DNA from: Chloroflexota bacterium
GTDB taxonomy: Bacteria; Chloroflexota; Limnocylindria; Limnocylindrales; CSP1-4
Length of the DNA: 35,391 nucleotides
Direction of reading: 5' to 3'
NCBI GenBank assembly: GCA_012026785.1
Contig: VEOW01000252.1
Span: 1 to 35,391, forward strand
In this document: positions 15,727-24,376 of the stretch, in pieces
Layout of the letters: the number at the start of each line of letters is the position of its first letter
Position numbering within the stretch: the first letter of the stretch is position 1
Program-made: the position numbers and the translations under genes
The notes under the pieces: generated by a model
Told to the model about the DNA's origin: nothing
What the model saw: only the letters and a program-made list of their open reading frames with translations
The model's database searches: none

Positions 15727-17598
15727 TCAGCGGGTCTTGAAGTCGAATCGACCGCGCGCGAGCGCGTTGCCGCCGAGGTCCACGATCCCGTCGCGGACCT
15801 TGATCCGGTACCAGGTCTTGGCCATCAGCCGGTACGTGGGATCGAGATACGCCGTCCTGGTCGCGGCGTCGTAGCGGACGGTGACCGAGACGCGGTAGCC
15901 GGTCCGGAGGTTCTTCAGGCGAAGGGTGACCTTCGAGACGTTCTTAACGGCCTCGCTGAATGTCAGCCGGATCGTCACGCCGCGCCAGACGCCCGTCTTG
16001 CCGGGCTTCGGCCGGACGGAGGTCACGGTCGGGCGGATCGAGTCACCGGTCGTGAAGGTGAAGGACGTCGCGGTGACCGGGTTGCCGTTGAGGTCGCGGA
16101 TCGTGCCCGCAACGCGGACCCGGTACTGGGTCCGGGACGCCAGCTTGGCGGTCGGATCGACGCTGGCCCGCTTTCGCGAGGCGTCGTACACGACCGTCGC
16201 CGACACGGCCTGGCCGGCACCGTCAACCAAGGTCACGGACGCGCCGTCAACGCCGGTCACGGCCGCGTCGAACGCGACGACCGGCGTCACGGACTCCGAG
16301 ACGCCCTTCGAACCGGAGAGCGGGCTGGCGAGGGTGGCCACCGGCGGGGTGATGTCCGGCGGCGTCCAGGACAGGGCGGCGGGAGCGACGATCCGACCGG
16401 CGCCGTAGAGGTCGTCGCGACCGGGTGCGCCGAGGTCCTTGGCAGTCGCCTTGATCGCCGTCTCGATCTCCTCGAGGGTGAACTCGGGGTGGAGCGAGCG
16501 GATCAGCGCCACGAGCCCCGCGACATGCGGCGTGGCCATGCTCGTCCCGCCCATCGTCCGGTAGGTCCCGTCCTTGAAGGCCGAGGTGATGCCCACGCCG
16601 GGCGCGGACACGTCGACCATCGGCCCGTAGTTGCTGAAGTTGGCCTTCGTGTCGCTGTTGTTGGTGGCCGACACGGAGATGACGTTCGCGAACGAGGCCG
16701 GGTAGAAGGGCGTGTCGTTGCTGTTGTTGCCGGCGGCCGCGATGACCATGACGCCGGCCGCCCAGGCGCGGGTGAACGTCGGCTGGAAGGCCGCGACCTG
16801 CGAGGCCGACAGGCCGCTGCCGAGGCTCATGTTCACGACGTCGGCGCCGTGGGCAACGGCCCAATCGACGCCCTCGAGGAAGTCACTCCAGTACCCGTAG
16901 CCGTTCGAGTCGAGGACCTTGACCGGCATGATCGTGACGCCCGGCGCCATCCCGGCGACGCCGATGGCGTTGTTCGTCGCCGCCGCGATCGTGCCGGCGA
17001 CATGGGTCCCATGACCGTAACCGTCCTTGACGCTGGTCGAGCCGGCGCGCGAGTTGTAGGGGTCCACGACGGGGATGCCCTGGAGATCGGGGTGGGTCAG
17101 CTCGTAGCCGGTATCGACCACCGCGACGACCACGTCGGGCGAGCCGATCGTGTACTGCCAGGCCGCCGGCATCCCGATGAGCCGCATGTCGTACTGGTAG
17201 GCCGACCACAGCTCGTCGCTCGGGGCGGCGTCCTCCGGCCACGCCACGACGGACCCGACGGCATCGGGCACAACGGCCTTGACCCGGGGGTCCTTCTCGA
17301 GGCGCTTGGCAACCGCGGCCGCCTGCCCGGGCTTGGCGATGACGACGGAGCGCCGGGCGTTCGTCTTTGAGAGGTGCAGCTCGGCGACGCCGGCGTCCGC
17401 CAGGGCGCTCGGCGCGTCGTCGCGCCACAGCACGACGAGCCGGCCATCGGGCGCCTTGGCGACGGCCTCGTCGCTCGGCGCGGGGCCGCCGGGGACGATG
17501 GCCAGCAGCGCCAGGAGGACGGCGACGAGCGTGGCGGCGATCGGAGCGGCGGCGGGTGGGGCGGGGCGGCCGGGGGCGGCGGCTCGGCGGGGCGCCAC
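15727..17598 (-). CDS. Secreted subtilisin-family (S8) serine protease with C-terminal Ig-like repeats
   Basis: This 623-residue protein starts at GTG 17598 with GAGGAG 8 nt upstream. A long N-terminal signal region (TM about 18-36, AATLVAVLLALLAIVPGG) is followed by a propeptide-like domain to about residue 125. The peptidase domain has the full triad: VAVVDTG (D162), GHGTHVAG (H196) and GGTSMATPHVAG (S353), plus oxyanion N291 in AAAGNNSND. After about residue 415 come two Big_5/SbsA-type beta domains (418-510 and 515-623), each with a TFTTG or DFKTR ending. It is likely exported and may be surface-associated. No protease substrate can be inferred. Confidence 0.92.
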   Translation of the reverse strand: MAPRRAAAPGRPAPPAAAPIAATLVAVLLALLAIVPGGPAPSDEAVAKAPDGRLVVLWRDDAPSALADAGVAELHLSKTNARRSVVIAKPGQAAAVAKRLEKDPRVKAVVPDAVGSVVAWPEDAAPSDELWSAYQYDMRLIGMPAAWQYTIGSPDVVVAVVDTGYELTHPDLQGIPVVDPYNSRAGSTSVKDGYGHGTHVAGTIAAATNNAIGVAGMAPGVTIMPVKVLDSNGYGYWSDFLEGVDWAVAHGADVVNMSLGSGLSASQVAAFQPTFTRAWAAGVMVIAAAGNNSNDTPFYPASFANVISVSATNNSDTKANFSNYGPMVDVSAPGVGITSAFKDGTYRTMGGTSMATPHVAGLVALIRSLHPEFTLEEIETAIKATAKDLGAPGRDDLYGAGRIVAPAALSWTPPDITPPVATLASPLSGSKGVSESVTPVVAFDAAVTGVDGASVTLVDGAGQAVSATVVYDASRKRASVDPTAKLASRTQYRVRVAGTIRDLNGNPVTATSFTFTTGDSIRPTVTSVRPKPGKTGVWRGVTIRLTFSEAVKNVSKVTLRLKNLRTGYRVSVTVRYDAATRTAYLDPTYRLMAKTWYRIKVRDGIVDLGGNALARGRFDFKTR

Positions 17599-17964
17599 GG
17601 CTCAGGCTCCTCGGCGCGGTAGGTCGTCACGCGGTCGCGCAGCGCGAGCGCGACAGACGCGTGGGACCATGGAACCCGGGCGGAGCGGGCGTCGCTACGG
17701 GACATTGGTCCCGGTGCCCGTGGCCCCATCGCGGCACGTACGCCATCCCCCACCGACGGGCCGACCCGCGCGCTCGCAAAGCGCTGCTTCCTCTCGTCTG
17801 CCCGTATGGAGAGCACCGTGTCGCGACGCGGGCCGCACCTTCTCTCGCCTGCGCGCCCAAGAGGCAGCTGAGCTAAGACGGACCCTGGCCGGGGCAACGG
17901 TGCTCGGCTGACGAGCATCCGATGGAAGGCGCCCTGATGCGCCCGCGCAGATCGTGCCCGCGGC
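17599..17964. other. Intergenic region upstream of the subtilisin gene
   Basis: No gene is seen in these 366 nt. A perfect 6-bp inverted repeat, CGGGAC-ATTG-GTCCCG, lies at 17698-17713, and GCGCT-CGCAA-AGCGC lies at about 17770-17784. I compared the minus strand with the riboswitch patterns I know (c-di-GMP, c-di-AMP) and found no match. Confidence 0.4.
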
Positions 17965-18603
17965 TCAGATCGGCAGGCGGCCCTCGCGGGCGACGAGCTC
18001 CAGCCAGGCCCGTTCCCGGCCGATCGTGGTCTCGGGGCCATGGCCGGGAAGCACGGAAATCGGGTCGGCGAGGCGCGAGAGACGGGCAAGGGATTCGGCC
18101 ATCGCCTCGGGCGAGCCGCCGGGCAGATCGACTCGCCCGAATGACCCGGCGAAGAGCGTGGCGCCGCTGAACAGCAGGCCCTCGTCGCGCGCCAGGAGAC
18201 AGACCGAGCCCTCGGTGTGACCGGGGGTGTGGAGGACCTCGAGTCGAATCGAGCCGAAGAGGACCTCGCCGCCCTCGGCCAGGTCGACCGCCGGCACGGA
18301 CGGCGGGATCTCGAACGGCGCCCAGATCCCCGACGGGTTGATGAGCCGATCGCGGTCCAGCGGGTGGGCCGCGATCTGCGCGCCCGTGTGCTGCGCGACC
18401 CGGGCGTTGTCGCCGATGTGGTCCCAGTGGCCGTGTGTGGAAACAATCAGCTTCAGCGTCCAGCTTCGCGCCGCGAGCTCGTCGGTCAGCCACGGCAGCG
18501 ACGGGATCGCCGTGTCGATCGCGATCGCCTCGCCCGACCGCTCGTCGGCGAGGAGGTGGAGGTTCGTCGCCAGCGGCCCGACGACGCGCAGGAGCCGCTC
18601 CAG
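17965..18603 (-). CDS. Metallo-beta-lactamase fold hydrolase (glyoxalase II-like), apparent CTG start
   Basis: This hydrolase of about 212 residues has the dinuclear-metal signature STHGHWDHIGDN, then HTPGHTEGSVCLL, LFSGATLFAGSFGRVDLPGG and a final LPGHGPETTIGRERAW. It is close to the YcbL/GloB branch that hydrolyses small thioesters or acts on metabolites. No ATG, GTG or TTG occurs between the upstream stop and the first conserved motif. Expected homology begins ERLLRVVGPLATNLHLL, just after CTG 18603, which has GGAGG 7 nt before it. A second CTG at 18609 overlaps the coxG stop (CTGA). CTG initiation or a base error in an ATG are the main explanations. Confidence 0.8.
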   Translation of the reverse strand: MERLLRVVGPLATNLHLLADERSGEAIAIDTAIPSLPWLTDELAARSWTLKLIVSTHGHWDHIGDNARVAQHTGAQIAAHPLDRDRLINPSGIWAPFEIPPSVPAVDLAEGGEVLFGSIRLEVLHTPGHTEGSVCLLARDEGLLFSGATLFAGSFGRVDLPGGSPEAMAESLARLSRLADPISVLPGHGPETTIGRERAWLELVAREGRLPI

Positions 18604-18605
18604 CG

Positions 18606-19046
18606 TCAGGCCTCCAGCTTCGCGCGCATGCAGTCGAAGGTCTGCTTGATCATCTTGTTGGCGGTGCCCTCGATGAGGCGCGCGCCGACCGACGCGAGCG
18701 TGCCAGAGATCGTGACCGTGGCCGTCCACTCCATCGTCGTCGGTCCCTCGGCCGGCCCGACGAGGCGCATCTCGCCGCTCGCGTCCACCGCGCTGCCCGG
18801 CGCCTGGCCACTGGCCTTGATGACCGCCCGGTCCGGCGGCTGCTGCTCGGTCATCTCGAGGTTGACGTTGAACCGCGCGGCGATGACGCCGATGCCGACT
18901 TTGGCCCTGGCTCGGTAATGGGTCTCGTCGACGGCCTCGATCGACTCGACACCGGGCCCGCACCAGCCGACCTGCTGCGGGTCGATGACGAAGGCCCAGA
19001 CCTTCTCGCGCGGGGCGTTGATCTCAGTCGTGCCGGAGAACTGCAT
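18606..19046 (-). CDS. coxG: Carbon monoxide dehydrogenase subunit G-like SRPBCC protein (CoxG)
   Basis: This 146-residue SRPBCC/START-fold protein begins MQFSGTTEINAPREKVWAFV. It keeps the CoxG run VGIGVIAARFNVNLEMTEQQ and ISGTLASVGARLIEGTANKM. In carboxydotrophs CoxG helps attach CO dehydrogenase to the cytoplasmic membrane; here it is the second to last gene of the maturation operon. It lies 9 nt after the MocA-methyltransferase stop, and its own stop lies at the start of the hydrolase gene. Confidence 0.9.
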   Translation of the reverse strand: MQFSGTTEINAPREKVWAFVIDPQQVGWCGPGVESIEAVDETHYRARAKVGIGVIAARFNVNLEMTEQQPPDRAVIKASGQAPGSAVDASGEMRLVGPAEGPTTMEWTATVTISGTLASVGARLIEGTANKMIKQTFDCMRAKLEA

Positions 19047-19055
19047 CCTCGAATC

Positions 19056-20465
19056 CTAGCGGGGCTGCCAGGTTGCGACGCCGACGGTCAGCGGGGCAGC
19101 GTTCGACAGCCCGACGGTCCCTTCCTCGTTCGAGACGAGCGTCTCATCGAGCAGCGCCTGGAGGCGCCGGTCCTTCCGTGACCCCGGCTCGACCCAGGTC
19201 TGCCGGCGGAGGTTGCGGAGGACCTCGTCGCGGTCGGCCCAGGTTCGGCGCCGCGACTCGAGGATCTCGACCGCCGGCTCACGGCCGCGGGCGGCGAGGA
19301 GGTCGACGAACGCCGGCAGGCCCGGGAGCGCGATTCGCGGCTCCCCGTGGACCGCCGGCCAGAACGCCTCGGCGAGCGAGGCCGGGCTGCGCTCCATCAG
19401 CACCGCCAGGCAGGTCCGCCGAGCGGCCCGCTCCATCGCGTCGAGGAACGGCCCGATCGCCTCGACGTCGTAGCTGACATGGGCAATCAGCGACACATCG
19501 GCCACCGGCGGCTGACCCAGGCTGTCGAGCGCCTCCGGCCAGCGACCCTCGACGGCCCGCACGTTGGCGATTCCATGCTCCCCCATCCCCTCCCCGAGCG
19601 CACCGAGCATGCCCGGGGACGGGTCGAGGGCGATGACCTCCCGGACGAGGCGCGCCAGCGGCAGGGCGTACCGACCGGCGCCGGCGCCGATGTCGAGCCA
19701 GATGTCGTCGGGCCGAGCGTGGGCTCGTAGCGCCTCAAGGACAAGATCCCCGGTTCGATCCGGGTCATCGCGGAAGGTCGCGCTGACGTTGGCGTAGAAG
19801 TCCGGGCCGTCGGCGACCTCGCGGAGCCGTTCGACCTGCTCGCGGTTGGCTCGAACCCGCTCCGCCCAGGCCAGCTCGGCGACGGCGGCGAGGTCGGCCG
19901 TCGTGTCGACGTCGGGGTTTCGACCCGGTACCTCGACCTCGATGACCATGCGGCGATGCGCATCGAGGACGGGCCCGAGACCTCGGTCGGCATCCGTCTC
20001 CGCCGCGAGCTCGAAGCCGGCGCGGCGCAGCACGACGGGGTTCGGCGCGCCGCCTTCGGTGTAGCGCGGGACGGCGGCCACGACGGGAGCGGGGGCGCGT
20101 TCGAGGGCCTCGATCAGCCGTTCGACCGCCGACGTTCGAACCAGGGGCTGGTCGCCAAGCAACACGACCGCGGCATCGACCGGCGGCTCGACGGCCGCCG
20201 CGGCCGCGAGGCCGATCCTGACGGAGCTCGCCAGGCCCCGTTCCGGCTCCGGGTTGCCGACGAGCTCGCCGGATTCGAACCCGAGCGTGGGGGCCTGGTC
20301 CTCGAGGTCTGGTCCGACGACGACGATCAGCGGCGCGAGGCCGGCGGCACGTGCCGTCTCGACGACCCGGGCGAGGATCGGGGCACCGTCGATCCGGGCG
20401 AGCAGCTTGGCGCCACCAAAGCGCGAGCCGGCACCGGCCGCGAGGACGACCCCGGCGACCCGCAC
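19056..20465 (-). CDS. Fusion: MocA-like molybdopterin cytidylyltransferase + SAM-dependent methyltransferase
   Basis: This protein of about 469 residues starts at GTG 20465, 4 nt after the decarboxylase stop. Residues 1-195 form a MobA/MocA-like nucleotidyltransferase: VAGVVLAAGAGSRFGGAKLL, LLGDQPLV (103-110) and GGAPNPVVLRR (138-148). Residues 205-469 form a class I methyltransferase with SAM motif WLDIGAGAGRYALPLARL (256-273) and an acidic ALDPSPGML next. One uninterrupted frame joins them. Among Mo hydroxylases, MocA makes the cytosine dinucleotide form of Moco that CoxL-type subunits need, so the first half fits the operon. The methylation substrate is unknown. The open frame extends upstream to 20825, but that part is Arg/Ser-rich antisense-like sequence. 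Confidence 0.85.
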   Translation of the reverse strand: MRVAGVVLAAGAGSRFGGAKLLARIDGAPILARVVETARAAGLAPLIVVVGPDLEDQAPTLGFESGELVGNPEPERGLASSVRIGLAAAAAVEPPVDAAVVLLGDQPLVRTSAVERLIEALERAPAPVVAAVPRYTEGGAPNPVVLRRAGFELAAETDADRGLGPVLDAHRRMVIEVEVPGRNPDVDTTADLAAVAELAWAERVRANREQVERLREVADGPDFYANVSATFRDDPDRTGDLVLEALRAHARPDDIWLDIGAGAGRYALPLARLVREVIALDPSPGMLGALGEGMGEHGIANVRAVEGRWPEALDSLGQPPVADVSLIAHVSYDVEAIGPFLDAMERAARRTCLAVLMERSPASLAEAFWPAVHGEPRIALPGLPAFVDLLAARGREPAVEILESRRRTWADRDEVLRNLRRQTWVEPGSRKDRRLQALLDETLVSNEEGTVGLSNAAPLTVGVATWQPR

Positions 20466-20469
20466 GATC

Positions 20470-21891
20470 TCAGCCGTCCCGGGCGGCGCGAGCCTCCGCC
20501 AGGCAGCGCGCGATCGCGTCGAGCGTCCGTGCGCCGTCCTCCTCGGTCGTGGCCCAGTTGGAGACCGAGATCCGGATCGCGACCGTCCCGTGATAGGTCG
20601 TGCCACCGAACCAGGCCGTGCCCTCGTCCTGGATCCGCCTGACGAGGTCGCGGGTGACCTCGTCGGAGTCGTCGAACCGGGCGAGGACCTGGTTGAGGAC
20701 GACCTCGTTGATGACCCGGACGCCGGGCATCGCGGCAAGCCCGTCGGCGATCTGGCGAGCGACCCGGCTGTTGCGTTCAACGATCTCGGCGATCCCGGCC
20801 CGACCGAGCGAGCGGAGGGCGGCATAGACGGGGAAGCCGCGCGCCCGGCGGCTCATCTCGGGCGCGTAGTCGAACGGGTCGCGCTCGGCGCCCGGGGCCG
20901 GCGGCAGGTAGGCGGCCGCAACGCCCATCGCGGCCCGGAGCGCGGCGACGTCGCGGACGAGCGCGAGCCCCGAGTCGTACGGCACGTTGAGCCATTTGTG
21001 GGCGTCGGTGGCCCACGAATCGGCTCGCTCGACGCCGGCCACGAGGTGCCGCAGCGACGGCACGACCGCGGCCCACAGCCCGAAGGCGCCGTCGACGTGC
21101 AGCCACGTGCCGGGGCGCTCGGCCACGGCGTCGGCGATCGCGTCGATGGGGGCGAAGGCGCCGGTGTTCACCTCGCCCGCCTGGGCACACACGATCGTCG
21201 GGCCGGCCGGCAGCTCGGCGAGGACAGCGCGCAGCTCGCGGGTGATCATCCGGCCCTCGTCGTCGGTCGCCACGCGGATCGCTCGCCCGCGCCCCAGCCC
21301 GACCATGCGAAGGGCGTTGAAGAGCGAAACATGGGCGTCCTTGCCGAGGACGACCCGGATCTCGGGGGCGCCCTGGAGGCCCTGCTCCTCGACGTCCCAG
21401 CCGGCGTTCCGAAGCACCGCGTGTCGGGCCGCGGCGATTGTCACGAAGTGGGCCATCGTGGCGCCGGTCGTGAAGCCGACCGCCGTTCCGGCCGGCAGGC
21501 CGAGCAGCTCCACGAGCCACTCACCGGCGACCTCCTCGACCATCGCCGCTGCTGGCGTGGCCAGGTAGAGCCCGGCGTTCTGGTCCCAGGCGGTGGTCAG
21601 GATGTCCGCGGCGAGGGCAGCCGGAACCGAGCCGCCCATGACGAAGCCGAAGTAGCGCGGCGAGTCGATCGTCACGAGGCCGGGCTCCACCGCGGCGATG
21701 AGCTCGTCGACGACCTGCCGTGGGTCGCGAGGCGCCTCGGGCAGCGGTCCACCGAGGGCGGCCCGGAGCTCATCGGAGGTGAGCCCGGGGCGGGCACCGA
21801 CGCGGCGGGTCGGCACCGAGGCGCGGTAGTCGATGGCGTAGTCGGCCGCCTGGCGGAGCACCGCCGGCGTCGCTGCGTCGAGGTCAGGCAT
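20470..21891 (-). CDS. PLP-dependent group II decarboxylase (aromatic amino acid/tyrosine/glutamate type)
   Basis: This 473-residue PLP enzyme shows the group II decarboxylase pattern: SPRYFGFVMGG near the start, GFTTGATMAHF, KDAHVSLFNAL (H187), LHVDGAFG (D267) and the cofactor lysine in DSWATDAHKWLNVPYDSG (K299). The C-terminal half contains NEVVLNQVLARF and IRISVSNWATTEED. The substrate could be an aromatic amino acid, glutamate or diaminobutyrate; a clear choice is not possible. It overlaps the xdhC stop by 8 nt and precedes the MocA fusion by 4 nt, so it belongs to the same transcript. This is an unexpected member of a Mo-hydroxylase maturation operon. Confidence 0.87.
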   Translation of the reverse strand: MPDLDAATPAVLRQAADYAIDYRASVPTRRVGARPGLTSDELRAALGGPLPEAPRDPRQVVDELIAAVEPGLVTIDSPRYFGFVMGGSVPAALAADILTTAWDQNAGLYLATPAAAMVEEVAGEWLVELLGLPAGTAVGFTTGATMAHFVTIAAARHAVLRNAGWDVEEQGLQGAPEIRVVLGKDAHVSLFNALRMVGLGRGRAIRVATDDEGRMITRELRAVLAELPAGPTIVCAQAGEVNTGAFAPIDAIADAVAERPGTWLHVDGAFGLWAAVVPSLRHLVAGVERADSWATDAHKWLNVPYDSGLALVRDVAALRAAMGVAAAYLPPAPGAERDPFDYAPEMSRRARGFPVYAALRSLGRAGIAEIVERNSRVARQIADGLAAMPGVRVINEVVLNQVLARFDDSDEVTRDLVRRIQDEGTAWFGGTTYHGTVAIRISVSNWATTEEDGARTLDAIARCLAEARAARDG

Positions 21892-22993
21892 GGGCGCTCA
21901 CCTTCTCCAGCAGCGGCCGGCCGGTCGCGCCGTACCGGTCGGCGATGATCTCGGCCATGATCGCGAGGGCCGTCTCGGCCGGGGCTCGGCCACCGAGATC
22001 GAGTCCGATCGGGCCATGGAGGCGCGCGAGATCCTCGTCCGGGACACCCGCCTCGCTCAGCCTCGCGCGACGGTCGGCCTGGGTCTTGCGGGAGCCGACC
22101 GCGCCCACGTAACGGCAGCCACGGCGGAGGGCCTCGACGATGGCCGGCTCGTCGAACTTGACGTCGTGGCTCAGGACCGCGACGGCGTCGTTCGGGCCGA
22201 GGCCGATCTCGTCGGCGACCTCGTCCGGCCAGCCGACGACGAGGCGGTCCACGTCGGGGAACCGCTCGGGCGTCGCGAAGGCCGTGCGTCCATCGACGAC
22301 GACGGTCTCGTAGCCGAGCGTGCGGGCGATCGAGACCAGGGCCCGGGCGACCTCGACGGCGCCGACGATGACGAGGCGCGGTCGAACCGGGAAGGCCTCG
22401 ATGAAGACCGAGCGGCCGGCCAGCTCGACCGTTCGAGAGGCCCCGCGGCGCAGGGCATCGAGCGCGTGGGCGACGAGCGCGGCGTCGGCCTCGGGGTCGC
22501 CGAGGGAGCCGTGGAGCGTGCCATCGTCGTCGACAAGGAGCTTCGATTCGGGCGGCGCGCCCTCGCCGGGTCGATGCTCGCCGAACTGTGGCGGCGGCGA
22601 ATCGGGCGGCAGGAGCGTGACCACGGCCGTGCCCCGCGCGCCCGTCCCGAGCGAATCTCGCGCCGCATCGCCGGCGGCCGCCGGCAGCTGCGGCTCGACG
22701 AGGACGTCGATCGTGCCGCCGCAGGCCAGCCCCACGTCCCACGCCTCCTCGTCGCTGATCCCGTAGCGAATCACGCGTGAGTGGCCGGTCGCCCGTGCCT
22801 TCTCGATCTCCTCGGCCGCGGCGCCCTCGACGCAGCCCCCGCTGACCGAGCCCGCGATCCGCCCGTCCGGGGTCGTCAGAAGGACGGCGCCCTCGGGCCG
22901 GGGGGCCGAGCCGAAGGTTCGAACGACGACCGCCCGGCCGACCCCGTCGAGGTTCGAACCCCAGGCATCCAGCATCGAGAGCAGCTCCTTCAC
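21884..22993 (-). CDS. xdhC: XdhC/CoxI family Mo-cofactor maturation protein
   Basis: This 369-residue protein has both family halves. The N-terminal XdhC_CoxI domain has GSAPRPEGAVLL, IAGSVSGGCVEGA and GLACGGTIDVLVEP. The C-terminal Rossmann domain has RLVIVGAVEVARAL, YVGAVGSRKTQADRRARL and PIGLDLGGRAPAETALAIMA. XdhC-like factors bind the Mo cofactor and promote its sulfuration and insertion into xanthine dehydrogenase or CO dehydrogenase. The usual GAGxVA nucleotide loop reads GAVEVA here. GTG 22993 overlaps the coxE stop (GTGA), indicating tight coupling. Confidence 0.92.
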   Translation of the reverse strand: MKELLSMLDAWGSNLDGVGRAVVVRTFGSAPRPEGAVLLTTPDGRIAGSVSGGCVEGAAAEEIEKARATGHSRVIRYGISDEEAWDVGLACGGTIDVLVEPQLPAAAGDAARDSLGTGARGTAVVTLLPPDSPPPQFGEHRPGEGAPPESKLLVDDDGTLHGSLGDPEADAALVAHALDALRRGASRTVELAGRSVFIEAFPVRPRLVIVGAVEVARALVSIARTLGYETVVVDGRTAFATPERFPDVDRLVVGWPDEVADEIGLGPNDAVAVLSHDVKFDEPAIVEALRRGCRYVGAVGSRKTQADRRARLSEAGVPDEDLARLHGPIGLDLGGRAPAETALAIMAEIIADRYGATGRPLLEKVSAHA

Positions 22994-24336
22994 GTCAGCG
23001 GCCTCGCGACGGTGGGATCAAGGCGGGTGCCGAGCGGCGTCGGGGGCGTGGGGCCCGTCGCGGCCGCCAGGTCGGGCGCGACGTGCGCGGCCGCCTCGCG
23101 CCCCCGATCGGTATCGCTGGCCCGCACGCCGGCGAGGATCTCGCCGAGGCGCTCCAGCGACGCGACCGACCCGGCCGGCAGGAAGTCGTCGATGTAGGGA
23201 TAGGCCGCCCGCCTCCCGGCGGCGAGGGGCTGGTAGCCGGGCGTGCCGGCCAGCGGATTGAGCCAGACGAGGCGATGGCACGACCGCCGGAGGCGCGCCG
23301 TCTCGGCTTCGACGAGCGCCGGGTCGCCGCGATCCCAGCCGTCGGACACCACGATCACGATGCCGGAGCTTCGGAGCGCCCGCCGTGCCCACTTCATGTT
23401 GAACTCGCGGAACGACTCCCCGATCCGTGTCCCGCCGGCCCAGTCGTTGACCGAATCGGCCACCCGGGCCAGCGCCCGGTCACGATCGCGATCCCGCAGC
23501 AGCCGCGTCACCCGCGTCAGCCGCGTGCCGAAGACGAACGATTCGGTTCGAACCGCCGACGACTGGGACAGGGCCTGGACGAACCGTAGCAGCAGGCGCG
23601 AGTGGCGCTCCATCGAGCCGGAGATGTCGCACAGCACGACGAGCGGCCGGGGGCGGCGGCGCTGCCGGCGCCAGACCCACGAGACGATCTCGCCGCCGTT
23701 GGCGATGCTGCGCCGGAACATCGCCCGGGCCGCGATCCGCCGGCCGTGCGGATGGAGCTCGTAGCGGCGGGTCCGGCGCAGCTCCAGGCGCGGCTCGAGG
23801 AGGTCGACCAGCCGCTCCGCGTCCCGCAGCTCGGCGGGGGTCATCCGATCGAACTCGCGATGGCGCAGGACCTCGGACTTGCTGTACGCCTCGGGCGAGA
23901 TCGCGACGTCGTCCTCGGCCGCCTCCTCGGCCTCGCCCTCGTCGGTCGGGCTGAGCGTCGCGAGGGCGTCGTCGAGCCCGCCGAGGCGCTCGTCGCCGGG
24001 AATCGTCTCCTCGGCGCCGGCTTCCTCGGCCTCGGCGTCCTCCGGCCGTTCGAGCGTCGACGGCGCCCACTCGGGCGGCAGCGCCTGGCGGGCCCGCCAG
24101 AAGCGCTCGAACACCGCGTCGTAGACCTCGCGGTCGTCGCGGCGTCGAACGAACACCGTTGCGCCCGCGGCCTTGACGTCGCGCCGGTCGGCCAGGTCGA
24201 CGATCTGGAGCGCCCGGGCGAAGTCGATCTCGGCGCCGAGGTCGATCTGGAGGCCGGCCCGTCGAAGGGCCCGCCCGAACCGCACCGACTGCTCCAGGAG
24301 TCGCCGCCCATCGACGGCGACCGGCGGGGTCAGCAT
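22990..24336 (-). CDS. coxE: VWA domain-containing CoxE family protein
   Basis: This 448-residue protein has a CoxE-type N-terminal region (residues 10-90), an acidic linker (100-145) and a C-terminal von Willebrand A fold. The MIDAS motif is VVLCDISGSMERHS (DISGS 237-241), followed later by GGTRIG and VVSDGWDRGDP. CoxE works with the AAA ATPase CoxD in activating CO dehydrogenase (Cu/S-Mo cluster assembly in the CODH model). ATG 24336 fits family homology (MLTPPVAVDGRRLLEQ), with a weak GGTGAG upstream; the open frame continues upstream in unrelated Arg-rich sequence. It lies 40 nt after coxD. Confidence 0.9.
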   Translation of the reverse strand: MLTPPVAVDGRRLLEQSVRFGRALRRAGLQIDLGAEIDFARALQIVDLADRRDVKAAGATVFVRRRDDREVYDAVFERFWRARQALPPEWAPSTLERPEDAEAEEAGAEETIPGDERLGGLDDALATLSPTDEGEAEEAAEDDVAISPEAYSKSEVLRHREFDRMTPAELRDAERLVDLLEPRLELRRTRRYELHPHGRRIAARAMFRRSIANGGEIVSWVWRRQRRRPRPLVVLCDISGSMERHSRLLLRFVQALSQSSAVRTESFVFGTRLTRVTRLLRDRDRDRALARVADSVNDWAGGTRIGESFREFNMKWARRALRSSGIVIVVSDGWDRGDPALVEAETARLRRSCHRLVWLNPLAGTPGYQPLAAGRRAAYPYIDDFLPAGSVASLERLGEILAGVRASDTDRGREAAAHVAPDLAAATGPTPPTPLGTRLDPTVARPLT

Positions 24337-24376
24337 CGACTCACCATTCCGGGACGCCCTCCAACGACTCGCTCGA

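Noticed and set aside
17599-17964. Possible riboswitch upstream of the subtilisin gene
   Set aside because: There are GC-rich hairpins, but the conserved cores of c-di-GMP and c-di-AMP riboswitches were not found on the minus strand.
22951-22960. GGTTCGAACC, similar to a tRNA T-arm
   Set aside because: It lies in the xdhC coding frame, and no acceptor stem, anticodon arm or CCA-side pairing could be found around it. No tRNA or rRNA gene was recognised in the window.
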